From Pictodentalium vernedei (taxonomy: Eukaryota > Mollusca > Scaphopoda > Dentaliida > Dentaliidae), in contig CM062290.1 of the NCBI GenBank assembly GCA_031216915.1, forward strand, positions 253,710,581-253,774,580: a DNA stretch of 64,000 bases, given 5' to 3'. Positions 33,351-43,500 of this stretch are shown piece by piece. Every line of letters starts with the position of its first letter. The first letter of the stretch is position 1. Under the pieces are notes generated by a model. The model saw only the letters and a program-made list of their open reading frames with translations. It did no database searches and had not been told where the DNA came from. The translations under genes were made by a program, and so were the position numbers.

Positions 33351-34148
33351 GTGAACAACTTGACTATGGAAATACCAGCCAGATTGCAAAAAGCCATATC
33401 AGCTCTGGGCGTCTCTTGTCCCATCTCCTGGACTATCCAGGAAACGGTCAAGAACTTCCATCTGATTTTGGACTTCACCATTGAAGAAAAAAATACACCA
33501 CCCTGCTCGGGGAGAGGTAATACCTTTTTTGAGAGGAACCCCTCTCACACTGGTCCTCACCTGAGGGGATCTGGAGGTGGCCCTGAAAAGGAAGAGAGAC
33601 CAAAGAAGAACAGGAAAAAGAGCCCATCAACCAAGCGTAGGGACGCCCGACGCTTGGAGGCTTTCCTGGAAAAGAAAAAGGAGAAGAGTGAGGTGATGGA
33701 GGTTCCGGAGGCAGCCGCCAGTTCCCCTCCAAGTCCTACAGGAGCACCCAACCAACTACCGGCACCCCAGCCGACTCAGTTGGGTGTTGAATGCCCTGTG
33801 GAGATTGAGAAGGAACTGGAAGTTGCTTTTTCGCCACCTTCCGCCCCTCACTCCCCTCTTCCTTCGCTTCCGGACAGCCCGGGCAAGGGAGACTCTGCCA
33901 ACCAACCAATACTGGCCGCACTGATAACAGAAGCAAGGGAACTGAGGGCGCAGTGTAGTCAGCTCCAGGCAAACTGCATAGATGGTGATAAGCGCTCGGA
34001 TGAAATCTCCAGAATGGCCAAAGAACTCATTACCAAAAGAAACCAGCAAGAACCGACAAACTCATCTCCACCACAAGATTCTACAAACTCATCTCCATCA
34101 CAACCACCTCCAAAGAAGAAGTCCCGCAAAAAACATAGAAGAGGATAA
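33351..34148 (+). CDS. Unknown 265-residue lysine/proline-rich protein
   Basis: An uninterrupted frame of 265 codons starts MNNLTMEIPARLQKAISALG. The first ~45 residues look folded (a WTIQETVKNFHLILDFTI strand-like stretch). A basic stretch follows with KKSPSTKRRDARRLEAFLEK, then a long Pro/Ser-rich linker, a helical part (ALITEARELRAQCSQLQ) and a basic C-terminus, PPPKKKSRKKHRRG. Highly basic ends suggest nucleic-acid binding (inference). It lies between the protease and the IAP, so it may be a Polinton gene. However, parts of its DNA (33495-33575) and the stem-loop after it recur at 45408-45660, so it may belong to a separate dispersed element. The open frame, in contrast with its broken neighbours, favours recency or tolerance of change. 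Confidence 0.6.
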   Translation: MNNLTMEIPARLQKAISALGVSCPISWTIQETVKNFHLILDFTIEEKNTPPCSGRGNTFFERNPSHTGPHLRGSGGGPEKEERPKKNRKKSPSTKRRDARRLEAFLEKKKEKSEVMEVPEAAASSPPSPTGAPNQLPAPQPTQLGVECPVEIEKELEVAFSPPSAPHSPLPSLPDSPGKGDSANQPILAALITEARELRAQCSQLQANCIDGDKRSDEISRMAKELITKRNQQEPTNSSPPQDSTNSSPSQPPPKKKSRKKHRRG

Positions 34149-34210
34149 GCTGCTTCCTTCTACATTCCTCCTTTGCCACACCCAGACAAGCAAAATCATC
34201 TACAGACACT

Positions 34211-34279
34211 GAGGGTCGAAAAGGGCTTGTTCCCCATATCGTCCCTGCGCGCCTTCGGCGCGTGAAACCATTCCTTTCG
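34211..34279 (+). repeat. Conserved 'family S' stem-loop motif
   Basis: GAGGGTCGAAAAGGGCTTGT is followed by ATCGTCCCTGCGC and the hairpin GCGCGCCTTCGGCGCG, then TGAAACCATTCC. Further copies are at 45596-45658, 58839-58905, 58992-59060 and, inverted, 14011-14070. The stem (GCGCGCC/GGCGCGC, loop TTC) is among the best conserved parts. It lies 63 bp after the 33351 ORF. Confidence 0.8.
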
Positions 34280-34317
34280 CAAATTGTCATCTGTGTGCCG
34301 TCAGCCGAAAGAGAAGG

Positions 34318-34452
34318 ATGTCTACTAGCATAACCGTCTTCAAAATCAACAACGAATTACAGATTCAACTGTTCAAGAACGACGTTGGATTCATGTTTTC
34401 CACAGAAGATTGGGATCGGGTCACCAAAGCAGTGACCATAGCAAAGAAATGA
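34318..34452 (+). CDS. Small unknown ORF in the Polinton block
   Basis: A 44-residue frame starts MSTSITVFKINNELQIQLFK and ends RVTKAVTIAKK. In the same frame after the TGA it reads NIEQNQEDTNKPKRGRKPKK before another stop, so a longer protein with an AT-hook-like basic end may have been cut. It lies between the 33351 ORF and the IAP. No family recognised. Confidence 0.35.
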   Translation: MSTSITVFKINNELQIQLFKNDVGFMFSTEDWDRVTKAVTIAKK

Positions 34453-34553
34453 AACATTGAACAGAATCAAGAAGACACCAATAAACCAAAGAGAGGCAGA
34501 AAACCAAAGAAGGATGATTAGATAGAATTTTCACGATTCCATGTTTGATTACG

Positions 34554-35180
34554 ATGGCTCTGAATGAAACTAACCAAGAAACGAGAAACCAAGATTCGAG
34601 AAATCCATTTCCACGAGACCATGCAGAGAGAATGGACGTTGAAACGTTTTATCGGGATGTTCCATAAGTACTGGAGCAGATGCTACGTGGAGACTCTCGT
34701 TCACTGGTTGCTTTTGAGAAATTCGAGCCAGTACAGAGACCACCGCACCATATGAAGTATGCATTGGAAGAACACCGTCTCAAGACTTTTGAAAATATGA
34801 TACAAAGAGAAAGTGCAAAAACCCCGAAAGAGCTAGTGAGAGCTGGCGTCTTTTATTTGGGGACAGGAGACAGAACTCGATGTTTTCATTGTGGAATAGT
34901 TGTGCGATTCTGGGATAAGGAAGATGATGTTATAGAAGAACATAGACAATATGCTCCAGAATGTTATTATATTCACAACCTACCCGAATTATTGGAGGAG
35001 GAAGAAGAATCCAATGAAAAACAAGAAGAAGAGGCCGTCAGAAAAGAAGATTCGCGGAAATGTTATGTGTGTTTATTAATTGAAGCCAATGTCGCTCCGC
35101 GACCATGTAATCACTTGTGCCTGTGTAGTGACTGTTGTAAATCACTGAGAAGATGTCCAATCTGCAGAAAGACAGTTTAA
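34554..35180 (+). pseudogene. IAP-like protein with BIR and RING domains in the Polinton
   Basis: From ATG 34554 the frame reads ALNETNQETRNQDSRNPFPR and meets a TAA at 34665. It reopens at ATG 34680 and stays open for 166 residues. The BIR domain begins near HRLKTFENMI and has CFHC, then a His in EEHRQYAPEC and the last Cys, i.e. the C-x2-C-x16-H-x6-C zinc signature. An acidic linker (LLEEEEESNEKQEEE) leads to a C-terminal RING: CYVCLLIEANVAPRPCNHLC to CPICRKTV. One BIR plus RING is the architecture of viral and small cellular IAPs, which restrain caspases or act as ubiquitin ligases. Placement beside the capsid and protease genes suggests capture by the Polinton. Either the N-terminus is lost to the stop or translation starts at 34680. 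Confidence 0.88.
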
Positions 35181-35279
35181 GAATACTTGACAATCTACAT
35201 ACCATTAAAAGTTGTATTGTGATTTGTTATTCAATAAAAGAAATTCAAATTTAAAGAATGTGTTTTTTCATTTTAGTAT

Positions 35280-36153
35280 AGCATTCCCATACCCTAAAGA
35301 CCTGACTAAGAGCACGAGGGGCTTGAGGTTAGATCAAGAGAAATATTTTCATGGGCCTCTCATACGGGTTTTCAAAACATCCCCAGATGGGTATTCTCCA
35401 ATAGATATCCCCAAATAGGTATCCCAAAAAGGTATCCTGGCTGTTGAGGTTAGATCAAGAGAAATAGCTTCATGACCCTTATGTACACATACGGGAGAGT
35501 CAGTATACTAGATGCAAATCATTACAGATCAAAGAATGATGGGTACAAATGGTCTCAGTAGACAACGACGACGACGACGACGACGACGATTCTTAGGGTG
35601 ATTTCGGTGATCATTTCTGTGATTACCGGTCATTCTCAGGCTCATTTGGGTTGTTTTTGCTAACAAAATACTCTATAGTTGCCTTGTGGAACACACCTTA
35701 TAGTTGCCTTATAGCACTACGTGCTACTATTTAAATCAAAGATTCCAGCTAGGATAAGTCCGTTTCGGTGATTTCAGTAGTCATTTCGGTGATTTCCGGT
35801 CATTCTCGGGCTCATTTGGGTAACTCGTGATACTCAGATTCAATCAAACATACCCCCAGTTACATTCCCCCCGTCTTATAAGAAGCCTTTGGGTAACATA
35901 GCAACCACGTGCTACCAAAGAAACCAAGATGGCGGACTCCAGTATACAAAAGGGACGACGGAAAAGATTATTACCATAATAACACGCGCGCACTAATACC
36001 ACTCATCACTATGGGGATACCGTCACAAGAAGGCCGCTCACGCGGGTTGCCATGACAACCAAAATGGCGGCCCCGGTCACGTGACTTTAATGTCACATGA
36101 GATCCGGCATGAGATCCGGGTGATGTGGCCTTATCCATGCGACCTATACTACT
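35280..36153 (+). mobile_element. Right part of an AGTAGTA-family element (copy b)
   Basis: The last ~290 bp (from about 35865) match the right terminal repeat of copies a, c and d: ACCAAGATGGCGG (35922), CACGTGAC (36077), CACATGAGATCC twice and an end TACTACT at 36153. Inside are two GAGGTTAGATCAAGAGAAAT repeats (35324 and 35446) and an (ACG)n run (35561-35590). No left end is found. It lies just beyond the Polinton IAP gene, so it may be the terminal repeat of that Polinton or a separate truncated copy. The left boundary is approximate. Confidence 0.75.
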
Positions 36154-37443
36154 TTTATCATTTCCTCGCACAGGTGAAGGTCGATTGGTTGTTACTGAAA
36201 ATTACAACTACTGACGGAGACGGGGAAAAGAAACGAAGCCGTCATGGCGCGAACATGGGTCGTCGCTACCCCGAACCGTGCATGATTCGACTAGTGTTAG
36301 GAAAGTTTTGAATTTCTGAGCCCCCAACACCCCCCCCCCCCCCCTCCCCATTTTCCTGCATCTGAGCGGATATTTTGAGGTTTTTCACGGAACTATATTT
36401 GCAAGATTTTACACTTTGAGAGATGATAATTGCAAGTGAGTAAGGACTAAAGAGGAAAAATGTGGCTGTGAATGGGGTGGGGGGGGGGGGGGGGGGCGTA
36501 CGGATTTCGGTATAATATGCTGTCCTGTTTTATCGCATTGCCATTTGCGAGGGAGCTAATATATCATCAAATGCCCGAAATCAATTACGTGTGAACACAT
36601 TCCAAGGGGACTAATTCAAAGCATTGTTGGGTATGGAAAATGGACACCAATTTCAGATTAAATTTGGATCACTGCGTAACGCCGAGTGCCAGTTCGCGTA
36701 TAGTCTTCGATGTGTACGTGTGAACGTTCTGGACATTCCCGCCGCTCTGCGGAGGCACTTTTGATTTTTGAAGATAGAGAAGGGCATAACGTCCCCGGAC
36801 CTCCGTGCCACCGCCTCTGCTGGAATGTCCGAAGGCTATTAACAGATAATGGATGGGAGTCTTGTTTCGCCAATTTCATTCATCTTTGGCTTCAAATTGG
36901 GACTGGGTGGTTTTTCAGTTTTCCGATTCGGTTCCGATTTTTGAAGCAAACCGGATATCCGAACCACCAGACAAAGCAAAAACAAGCCCAACGGTTTTAT
37001 TATGTTTATACATAAACTGATCGAACTATCTTCCTGGGAGGAAACTGGACTTGCGAACTATGGACTCTCGCCACATAGTCTATCCGACAAAGGGACAAAT
37101 GCGTCGTGTTCTCGTTGTTACATTTCTCCCTTATGGACTCGTCAACAAGAACGTTAGTTGGCTTTTAGATTATTTACCAATCATGATGAATTCTCCATTC
37201 CAGCCACTCGTCAGTTCTATACAGTTATGGTCTCCCCGTCTACTAGTCTTCTTTTAGTGGTTGATCGGAATTGTACTTAGATTATGCCTCTATGTGGAGA
37301 AATCTACATCAAACTTTCAATGGACCCTTTTGTCTTGGGTTCCTATAGAAAATATTACATAAAATTCTCCCAATAGGTCAACTCACGGTTCTGCGACACA
37401 GAGAGTGGCGTAGCTACGTCGTGGGCGCTGTGCCCCCCCCCCC
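36154..37443. other. Spacer with G/C homopolymers, nothing recognised
   Basis: No gene or repeat partner recognised in about 1.3 kb. C-homopolymer near 36330-36348 and G-homopolymer near 36477-36498. A weak inverted repeat (GGACATTCC at 36731, GGAATGTCC at 36820) encloses about 85 bp. Confidence 0.4.
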
Positions 37444-37669
37444 CCCATAAAATTTTCACTGACAGCCCAAAACATTGGTCCAGTGCAACATTCACACAAC
37501 ATAGAGACCCAAAATGGTATCCAACATAGAGACTATACACACGCTACAAATGCCTCGGATTCGTTGAAGAATTGAATTTGGCAAAAAAAATTCTCGGAGT
37601 GTGAGGGTGGGGTCGGGGGCGTGGGGGGTAAAGCTAATATTAACTAGGACCCTCCGGTTCTTGCTCCTC
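37444..37669 (+). repeat. SatA fragment, left of copy c
   Basis: Matches the SatA unit from its ATTGGTCCA-GT-CAA block through CTCGGAGTGTG to GGACCCTCCGGTTCTTGCTC (compare 59455-59871). It is interrupted at CTCCTC (37664-37669) by copy c and resumes at 39137. Confidence 0.85.
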
Positions 37670-39136
37670 AGTAGTAGGACAGGGTATAGACGTCCCCCAT
37701 TTGGGGGATCTCATTTGGGGGATCTCATGTGACGTCATACCGCAATGTATTATGGGTATCACGTGGTTGTCATGGTCATTGTCATTGTCATTGTCATTGT
37801 CAGGATACCTATGACCTGGTATTGTATTAGGTATCCTCGATAGGTATCCTCAAATAATACAATACCAGGTCATAGGTATCCTCAAATACCCGCATGTGCC
37901 TATGTGCTAAGGCACATTGTGTCACATTGTGCCTTTTCACATAAGCATATATGACAAAAAGGGGTTCTTCAGAAGGTATCCTATGAAGGTATCCTCAAAT
38001 AATACAATACCAGGTCATAGGTATCCTCAAATACCTGCATGTGCCTATGTGCTGCATGTTTTGTGCGCACATTGTGAACTTGCACACAATGTGCAAATAG
38101 CACATGTAAAATGTGCCAGTATGTGCAAATAGCACATGTAAAATGTGCCAGTATGTGAATGTTTGTGCTAGGGCACATTGTGCCTTTTTACATAAGCACA
38201 TATGACAAAAAGTAATTCCATAGCCACAGGTGTTTTGCAAAAAAGGGTGCCTGGGATATGGTCCAGGTGATGAGAAACGGATACAGCTTTGTTGTAATAA
38301 GGGGAGATAACTCTGCATACAGATCATGGGAAATCAAACAATCGGATTGGTTAGTTATAATTTATATAAATGATATAGATAAATGAAACAACAAGAGTAT
38401 TTGGAATAGGGTCAGAACTAACAAGAATAGACCAGAATAGCTAAAACTAGTAATAACAAACAAAGGTGTTCCAACTAATAGGCTCTTCTACGCTACTGGA
38501 GTATACTCTAGAACAATGGAACATGGTCAGATAGTCGAAAACTATTGTATATGTAGATAGAAGCAGAGAATTCTGAAAGAATTCGAAATAGTAAAACTTG
38601 TCGGGTTTATTTGGGTAATTATCTTCAGAAGTCCTTCCGAAAAATACTCTTCTACAAAGGAACACACCCGGGGCCCCCCTCGGTACTACTACTACGTGCT
38701 ACACCGATAAAATAGGGAATCCATATAAAATAAAGTCGTTTTTGGTGATTTACGCCCATTCTCGGGTTCATTTGGGTAATTATACAGGGAAGTCGTTCCA
38801 GAAAATACTCTCAGTCAATCGAACATACCTGGTACAGACCTCTTAGCCATATAAGAAGCCTTTGGGTAACATAGCAACCACGTGCCACCATAGAAACAAA
38901 GATGGCGGCCCCTTCATACAAAATGGACGACGGAAACACGTATCACCCTAACAACACGTGCTGCGCATGCGCACTCACATCACCCATCACCATAACAGTT
39001 ACGTCACAACATGGCCGCTCACATGGGTTACCATGACAACCACGTGATACCCATAATACATTGCGGTATGACGTCACATGAGATCCCCCAAATGAGATCC
39101 CCCAAATGGGGGACGTCAAGACCCTGTCCTACTACT
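37670..39136. mobile_element. Complete terminal-inverted-repeat element (copy c), candidate mini-Polinton
   Basis: Both ends read AGTAGTAGGACAGGGT inward, giving inverted repeats of about 107 bp (37670-37776 and 39030-39136). CTCCTC is duplicated at 37664-37669 and 39137-39142. The uninterrupted SatA units (for example 59866-59880) show the empty site TTGCTCCTCCTCCCAC. The interior shares the GGTATCCTCAAATA and GCACATTGTG arrays, the GGGGAGATAACTCTGCATAC segment and the YY1/NRF1-like block (38900-38970) with copies a and d. No gene inside. Confidence 0.92.
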
Positions 39137-39680
39137 CTCCTCCTCCCACTTTCATTCGAGAAGTGGGAGGAGGGGGCAACGACTGGAGGGTCCTAGTTAA
39201 GACTAAGGGAGATCCCCGCGAAACTCCACAGCTATTCATATATCATACCTGCCCCTGCCCACCCCCCCCCCCCCACAAAAAAAAGAATGATTAGGGCATC
39301 CTGTTATGGAATCCTTGATACGAACCTGAGAGGAGCTGCAATAATGGCAAATACATGTTGTGTACTGTTGCTACTGAAAGTTCCAAAAAATTTATTATTA
39401 TTGTATTGTTTTTTATCACTTCGTAGCCTTTCTTTGGTGCAGCCATCACCGGATCTTGGTTTTTCTAAGATTACTACTCTCGTTAAGATTGCTGTTTTGA
39501 CTTATCCAGCCACTATTTTGTCTTGACGCTAAATCTGTCGTGTTCCCCTGTTTGAGAACATCGCCATTCTGTTTGGTTATCTATGACGTAGACACCTTAT
39601 GGGAATAGATTTATCAAATAAAAACTGACATTTATCCCGGAAAATAATAAGGAAGATGGTGACATTTTAATAATTTAATG
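39137..39680 (+). repeat. SatA fragment, right of copy c
   Basis: Continues the SatA unit broken at 37669: CCTCCTCCCACTTTC, then AGTGGGAGGA, CAACATGTTGTGTA-like sequence, CCTTTCTTTGGTGCAG, GCATCGCCATTCTGTTTG-like sequence and GGAAAATAATAAGGAAGATG. It retains the ~106-bp block (about 39290-39395) that is missing from two of the tandem SatA units but present at 63464-63570. Confidence 0.85.
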
Positions 39681-39690
39681 GAGTACACAT

Positions 39691-39846
39691 AGAATAAATA
39701 GGTACTAGGGCCGCTAATCAGATATAAACCATGCACGAGGAGGAAAATGGTTTTAATCACTCGGCTTGCTGAGTGGTTGAAACCCTTATTCTGAGAGTGG
39801 TTTAAATTTGATTACCGACCCTGGTACCTATTTGTTTTATTTATGC
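39691..39846. mobile_element. Hairpin (foldback) element, 156 bp
   Basis: AATAAATAGGTACTAGGGCC at the left pairs with GACCCTGGTACCTATTTG at the right. A second, inner hairpin is formed by GGTTTTAATCACTCGG and CTGAGTGGTTGAAACC. No coding region. It may be a small foldback MITE or a decayed one. Confidence 0.65.
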
Positions 39847-40787
39847 TCTTAATAAATAATCGACTTTGTCACTCAAAATAGAGAAAAAACGACACTTTCT
39901 ATCGCAAACACAATGGTTTGTTTATTTACAACTGCGCCGGTGGGCAGTACTATACCATCTGCACATGAATGCTTGATTGACAGCTGACACATCGTCAATG
40001 TTGATTGAATTTACCTTGCTGTTTCAGTAAAATTATTCTTAACAATTCTTAAATTTTATTTAAATATTTAATTGTAGGTATTTTAAACTGAATAAGTCAC
40101 TGCACGTAGTAGAGAGTACCGCAAAACGCTGTATGTTTGAATGAAACATCGCGAAGTCGGAATGTATCGAAGTTGGCAAAATGCGTCATGTCGTAGGTCA
40201 AGCTGGATGAACTTCACACTACGGGTGAAATTTGTTTTTAACCGCCGTAGAAGCTTTGTACCGGTATTGGGGTTAAAAGCTAATATTTAACATGCAGGCT
40301 TTTCACAGATAGTAACAGAGGCGAGCATGGTAAAATACATATATACCCCTTATGGTACCGACATAATGATCTCGTACATGTGTAGAGTCTCTATTCCAAT
40401 TCTCTGGCATTCATTCATATCCTCCTTCAAATGCAGCCTTCTTGTTCATTTTCAGCAACTACCAATAGAGAGGATTTTCTACCGTTATCTGACTAAGACC
40501 GCTGATATATGCCCTTTAACACATAATCAGTCGGAGTTTCATTTTCACAACGCCCTTTTGATTATTATTTTCCGTTGACGTTTAACATCGTCGGAACCCC
40601 GGAAGATGAAGCAGTTCTAGTGTAGTAAACAAGCTCTGTCTTATTGGTAAAATAGGACCCAGTCACCAATACTTGAGGTGGAAGTCCCCTAAAATGAGCA
40701 ACATGAGTGTAAACGATTGACTAAATTTGACTTTATCTCCATGTCGCGGTCACGATTGGCCACTGTCCAAAATTATTTGATCTTATA

Positions 40788-40846
<59 letters not shown>

Positions 40847-41264
40847 ATTTGGGATAAAGTGAATTTGTTTTTGAAGGGTCACGCTGCGCAGTTTGGAAGA
40901 CAAAAATGTGAAAATGCGTCAACCGACCACTCAAACATAACTCATGGGTGATGAAAATTAAACTGGACCAAAGAGTTATGGATGATCACCTACCATAACA
41001 ACCCCGAGCCCTGTTGACTACAATGTTTTTTTAAAAAGGAAGAAAAAAAAGTACAGCCTCGGTTTTTTTCTATATTTACTCTTCTTTTTCAAAGACTGGG
41101 AATAAAATGCATGCGAGAATCAAACTCGATTCACACACGGAAAACAGTGAGAATTGACTTCGATTCTTGCAAAGTGCTAATTCTATTCTTGTCATATATT
41201 CTCAAAAAAACCTTTTTGGCTTGGAGAATTCTACGTCCGAATAATAAGGTAACACTTTGACTTT
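39847..41264. other. Spacer, nothing recognised except a microsatellite
   Basis: No gene recognised. (AAAT)n occupies about 40786-40848, the same tail type as the SINEs, but I see no tRNA-like head next to it. Confidence 0.4.
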
Positions 41265-41340
41265 GCAGTGGTGTCTTGTGAAGTCTTGGTTGTCTTTACA
41301 GGCAACCAAGACTTCACTAGAAACCAGTGCCAATGCACTT
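41265..41340. repeat. Short hairpin
   Basis: GTGAAGTCTTGGTTG and its exact complement CAACCAAGACTTCAC are separated by 10 bp, with partial outer pairing (GCAGTGGT and ACCAGTGC). Confidence 0.8.
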
Positions 41341-41502
41341 TTACTTTTCCCTTAGAAAGACCACAAAAGTCTGTATGTTGGAACATGTGTTCTACATGTA
41401 AAGATAAGACAAGGAACTCACCAAAAATGGAACTACATACAGTATAATATGATTTTCTCTGACTGTGGGATTATGTACTGGTCACACTCACAAGACTATT
41501 AT

Positions 41503-41670
41503 AATATTAGAACGTTTCTTTTCATGTTCTATCGGTGGATAGTACCTGAGTTTGTGTGATTTCCGAAATAAAACCTGAAGCAGCGAAGCTGCTGAAGGTT
41601 TTATTTCAGAAATCACACAAACTCAGGTACTATCCACCGATAGAACATGAAGAGAAACGTTCTAATTATT
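41503..41670. mobile_element. Near-perfect 168-bp foldback sequence
   Basis: Arms of about 80 bp (41503-41577 and 41595-41670) pair almost without mismatch. The centre is itself a hairpin, AGCAGCGAAGCTGCT. The right arm is followed by TTTTATTATGCC, whose complement lies at the foot of the 42388 hairpin, so the two may be parts of one larger element. Confidence 0.8.
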
Positions 41671-42387
41671 TTATTATGCCGAACAAAAAGTAACTTTCAT
41701 TGTTAAGCGTTAACTGCAAAATGTCATCAATCTTGCAATAACAATGTAGTCGAATCCATAAACATGACGTCATTTCGAACGAATGACGTCTCTTCGAAAA
41801 TGACTTGTCACAAGTGCCGTCGCTTTGGGAGTGCCAGTGTTTACAACTGCATCATGTTGTTCATGTTATAATTCATTGTTAATGCTTGTGTGATAAGTGG
41901 TATAAATTGATGGAATATAAATCCATGTTTCTTGGACGACGACAGTTGTTAAAATTAAGCGGAGTGAAACAATTTATTTTGAACTTGAGGCGGTGGCTCA
42001 GTGAGGTCGAGGAGTACTAAACTTGTGAAAATATAATTGATTGTAGTCATAAATCATATTCAGGATTCACTGAAGTGGTGATCAACACGTGAGTTTTTAA
42101 TATTTCTGATTCTTTTGAATTCATTCTTTGCTGTTAAAGTTGAAAACACACCCACTGAAGATGATATATTTGTTGGTAAGTTTGTGTCTATCGGTGACGA
42201 AAAAAGTTAAACGGACACGGCGCCAGCGTTTGGTGTTGAGAAATTCCAATCAGGGCGTGCTTAATCGATGCTGATCAATGGAAGTGGAGGTTACATTTTC
42301 TTTGTTCTCTTGTCTCCTGGGAAGAACGTTCCGATAGTACCCGTGTTTTGCCCCAAAACGCCAGTACTAAGACTTTTAGAAGGTGTC

Positions 42388-42528
42388 AAATTAACCAATC
42401 ACGGCTGATGTTACAACCGTTAGGCATAATAAAACACAGTACTCTCAAATGGGAGATTATTTCAGAACTGAAAACTGTTTTTTATTATGCCTAACGTTTG
42501 TAACATCAGCCGTGATTGGTTGATTTGA
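42388..42528. mobile_element. 141-bp foldback sequence
   Basis: AAATTAACCAATCACGGCTG at the left is complementary to CAGCCGTGATTGGTTGATTT at the right. The arms extend through GATGTTACAA and TAGGCATAATAAAACA with a few mismatches. The loop is about 32 bp. MITE-like; the family is unknown. Confidence 0.8.
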
Positions 42529-43094
42529 CCAAAATTAATCCAAACCGATTCTCGCGAAACGGGACAAATTTAAAGACCTGAAAAATGAGATATTTGCCCC
42601 TTTCCAGATAGGCGTCCTTTTGGGTTATGATCCGTTATTATCGGGTAAGACGACTGAGGTACTAAGGGGTCATATCTATATATGGCCAGACAATAACCAC
42701 AGAACAGTTTTCGGTGAGAGGTACACAGTGGCTTTAATAATCCCCTGTAATACTCAGAGCTTGAACGGTAAAAGTTGCGGAGGTCCATCATGTCCCAGTG
42801 TACGAACACATCAGCACCAGAAACCGTTTGTACCTAACATAATCGGCGCATTAAGGTTCAATATCATCCATGATGTTCGAACCTCTCCTTGCCTCCCCCC
42901 CCCACCCCCCATCCAAGAATATAAAATGGCCTTGGTGACTCAGAGAGTTTGAGGCAAGGATCATCATTAGTGCACTTCACATGGGTGAAAATAATCAAGA
43001 GGTCATTGTCTGTTCGGGAAATATAATCAGAAGCAGATTGATCTTGGAACAAATTTCTGAAAATGTTCTTCGTTCTCGTGTGTTTTTAGTTATT
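42529..43094. other. Spacer, nothing recognised
   Basis: A 110-codon plus-strand frame (42620-42952) has no known motif and runs into a C-homopolymer (about 42895-42908). I do not call it a gene. Confidence 0.35.
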
Positions 43095-43500
43095 AATAAC
43101 CTTCACAATATTTTCCAACGATTTTCAACAAAATGTCATAGTTTTCTAATATATGGAATTCCATACTCTCTTTAGTTTTCTTGAAATAACGTTTTTGAAA
43201 TTGTATAATTAAGTGTTTTTTCCCGCAAACCAATTTAAACACTCAAATTTTTCTAGAACAAATCCTTGAAGCCGAGAGGTAAATCCTCTCGCGTTATAAT
43301 CAATAAATATTGTTAAGTTGAGCGGAGGTTTTCTATGAAAAAATATGATAATTAGCAAATTTTGCCATTTTTCGTTTTGGGTTATTCTTAGTTTTAAGCC
43401 AACTTTGAGTACAAATATTACAAATATTAAATGAATACACCAACAGAGCTCCATTTTTATAAAGTAATAGAGAACACAGCATTCTGAACTTAAGCGACTG
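43095..43500. repeat. Dispersed repeat, copy 1
   Basis: ATATTTTCCAACGATTTTCA, GAAATAACGTTTTTGAAATT, AATATTGTTAAGTT and TTTTATAAAGTAATAG occur in the same order at about 51205-51620. The copies are diverged by substitutions and indels. No gene. Confidence 0.8.

Noticed and set aside
36710-37015. 101-codon plus-strand frame
   Set aside because: No domain and no repeat or splice context to support it.
41985-42010. SINE head at GGCGGTGGCTCAGTGAGG
   Set aside because: Only an A-box-like match; no B-box, core or tail follows.
42620-42952. 110-codon plus-strand frame
   Set aside because: No domain, and the C-terminal part is made by a C-homopolymer.
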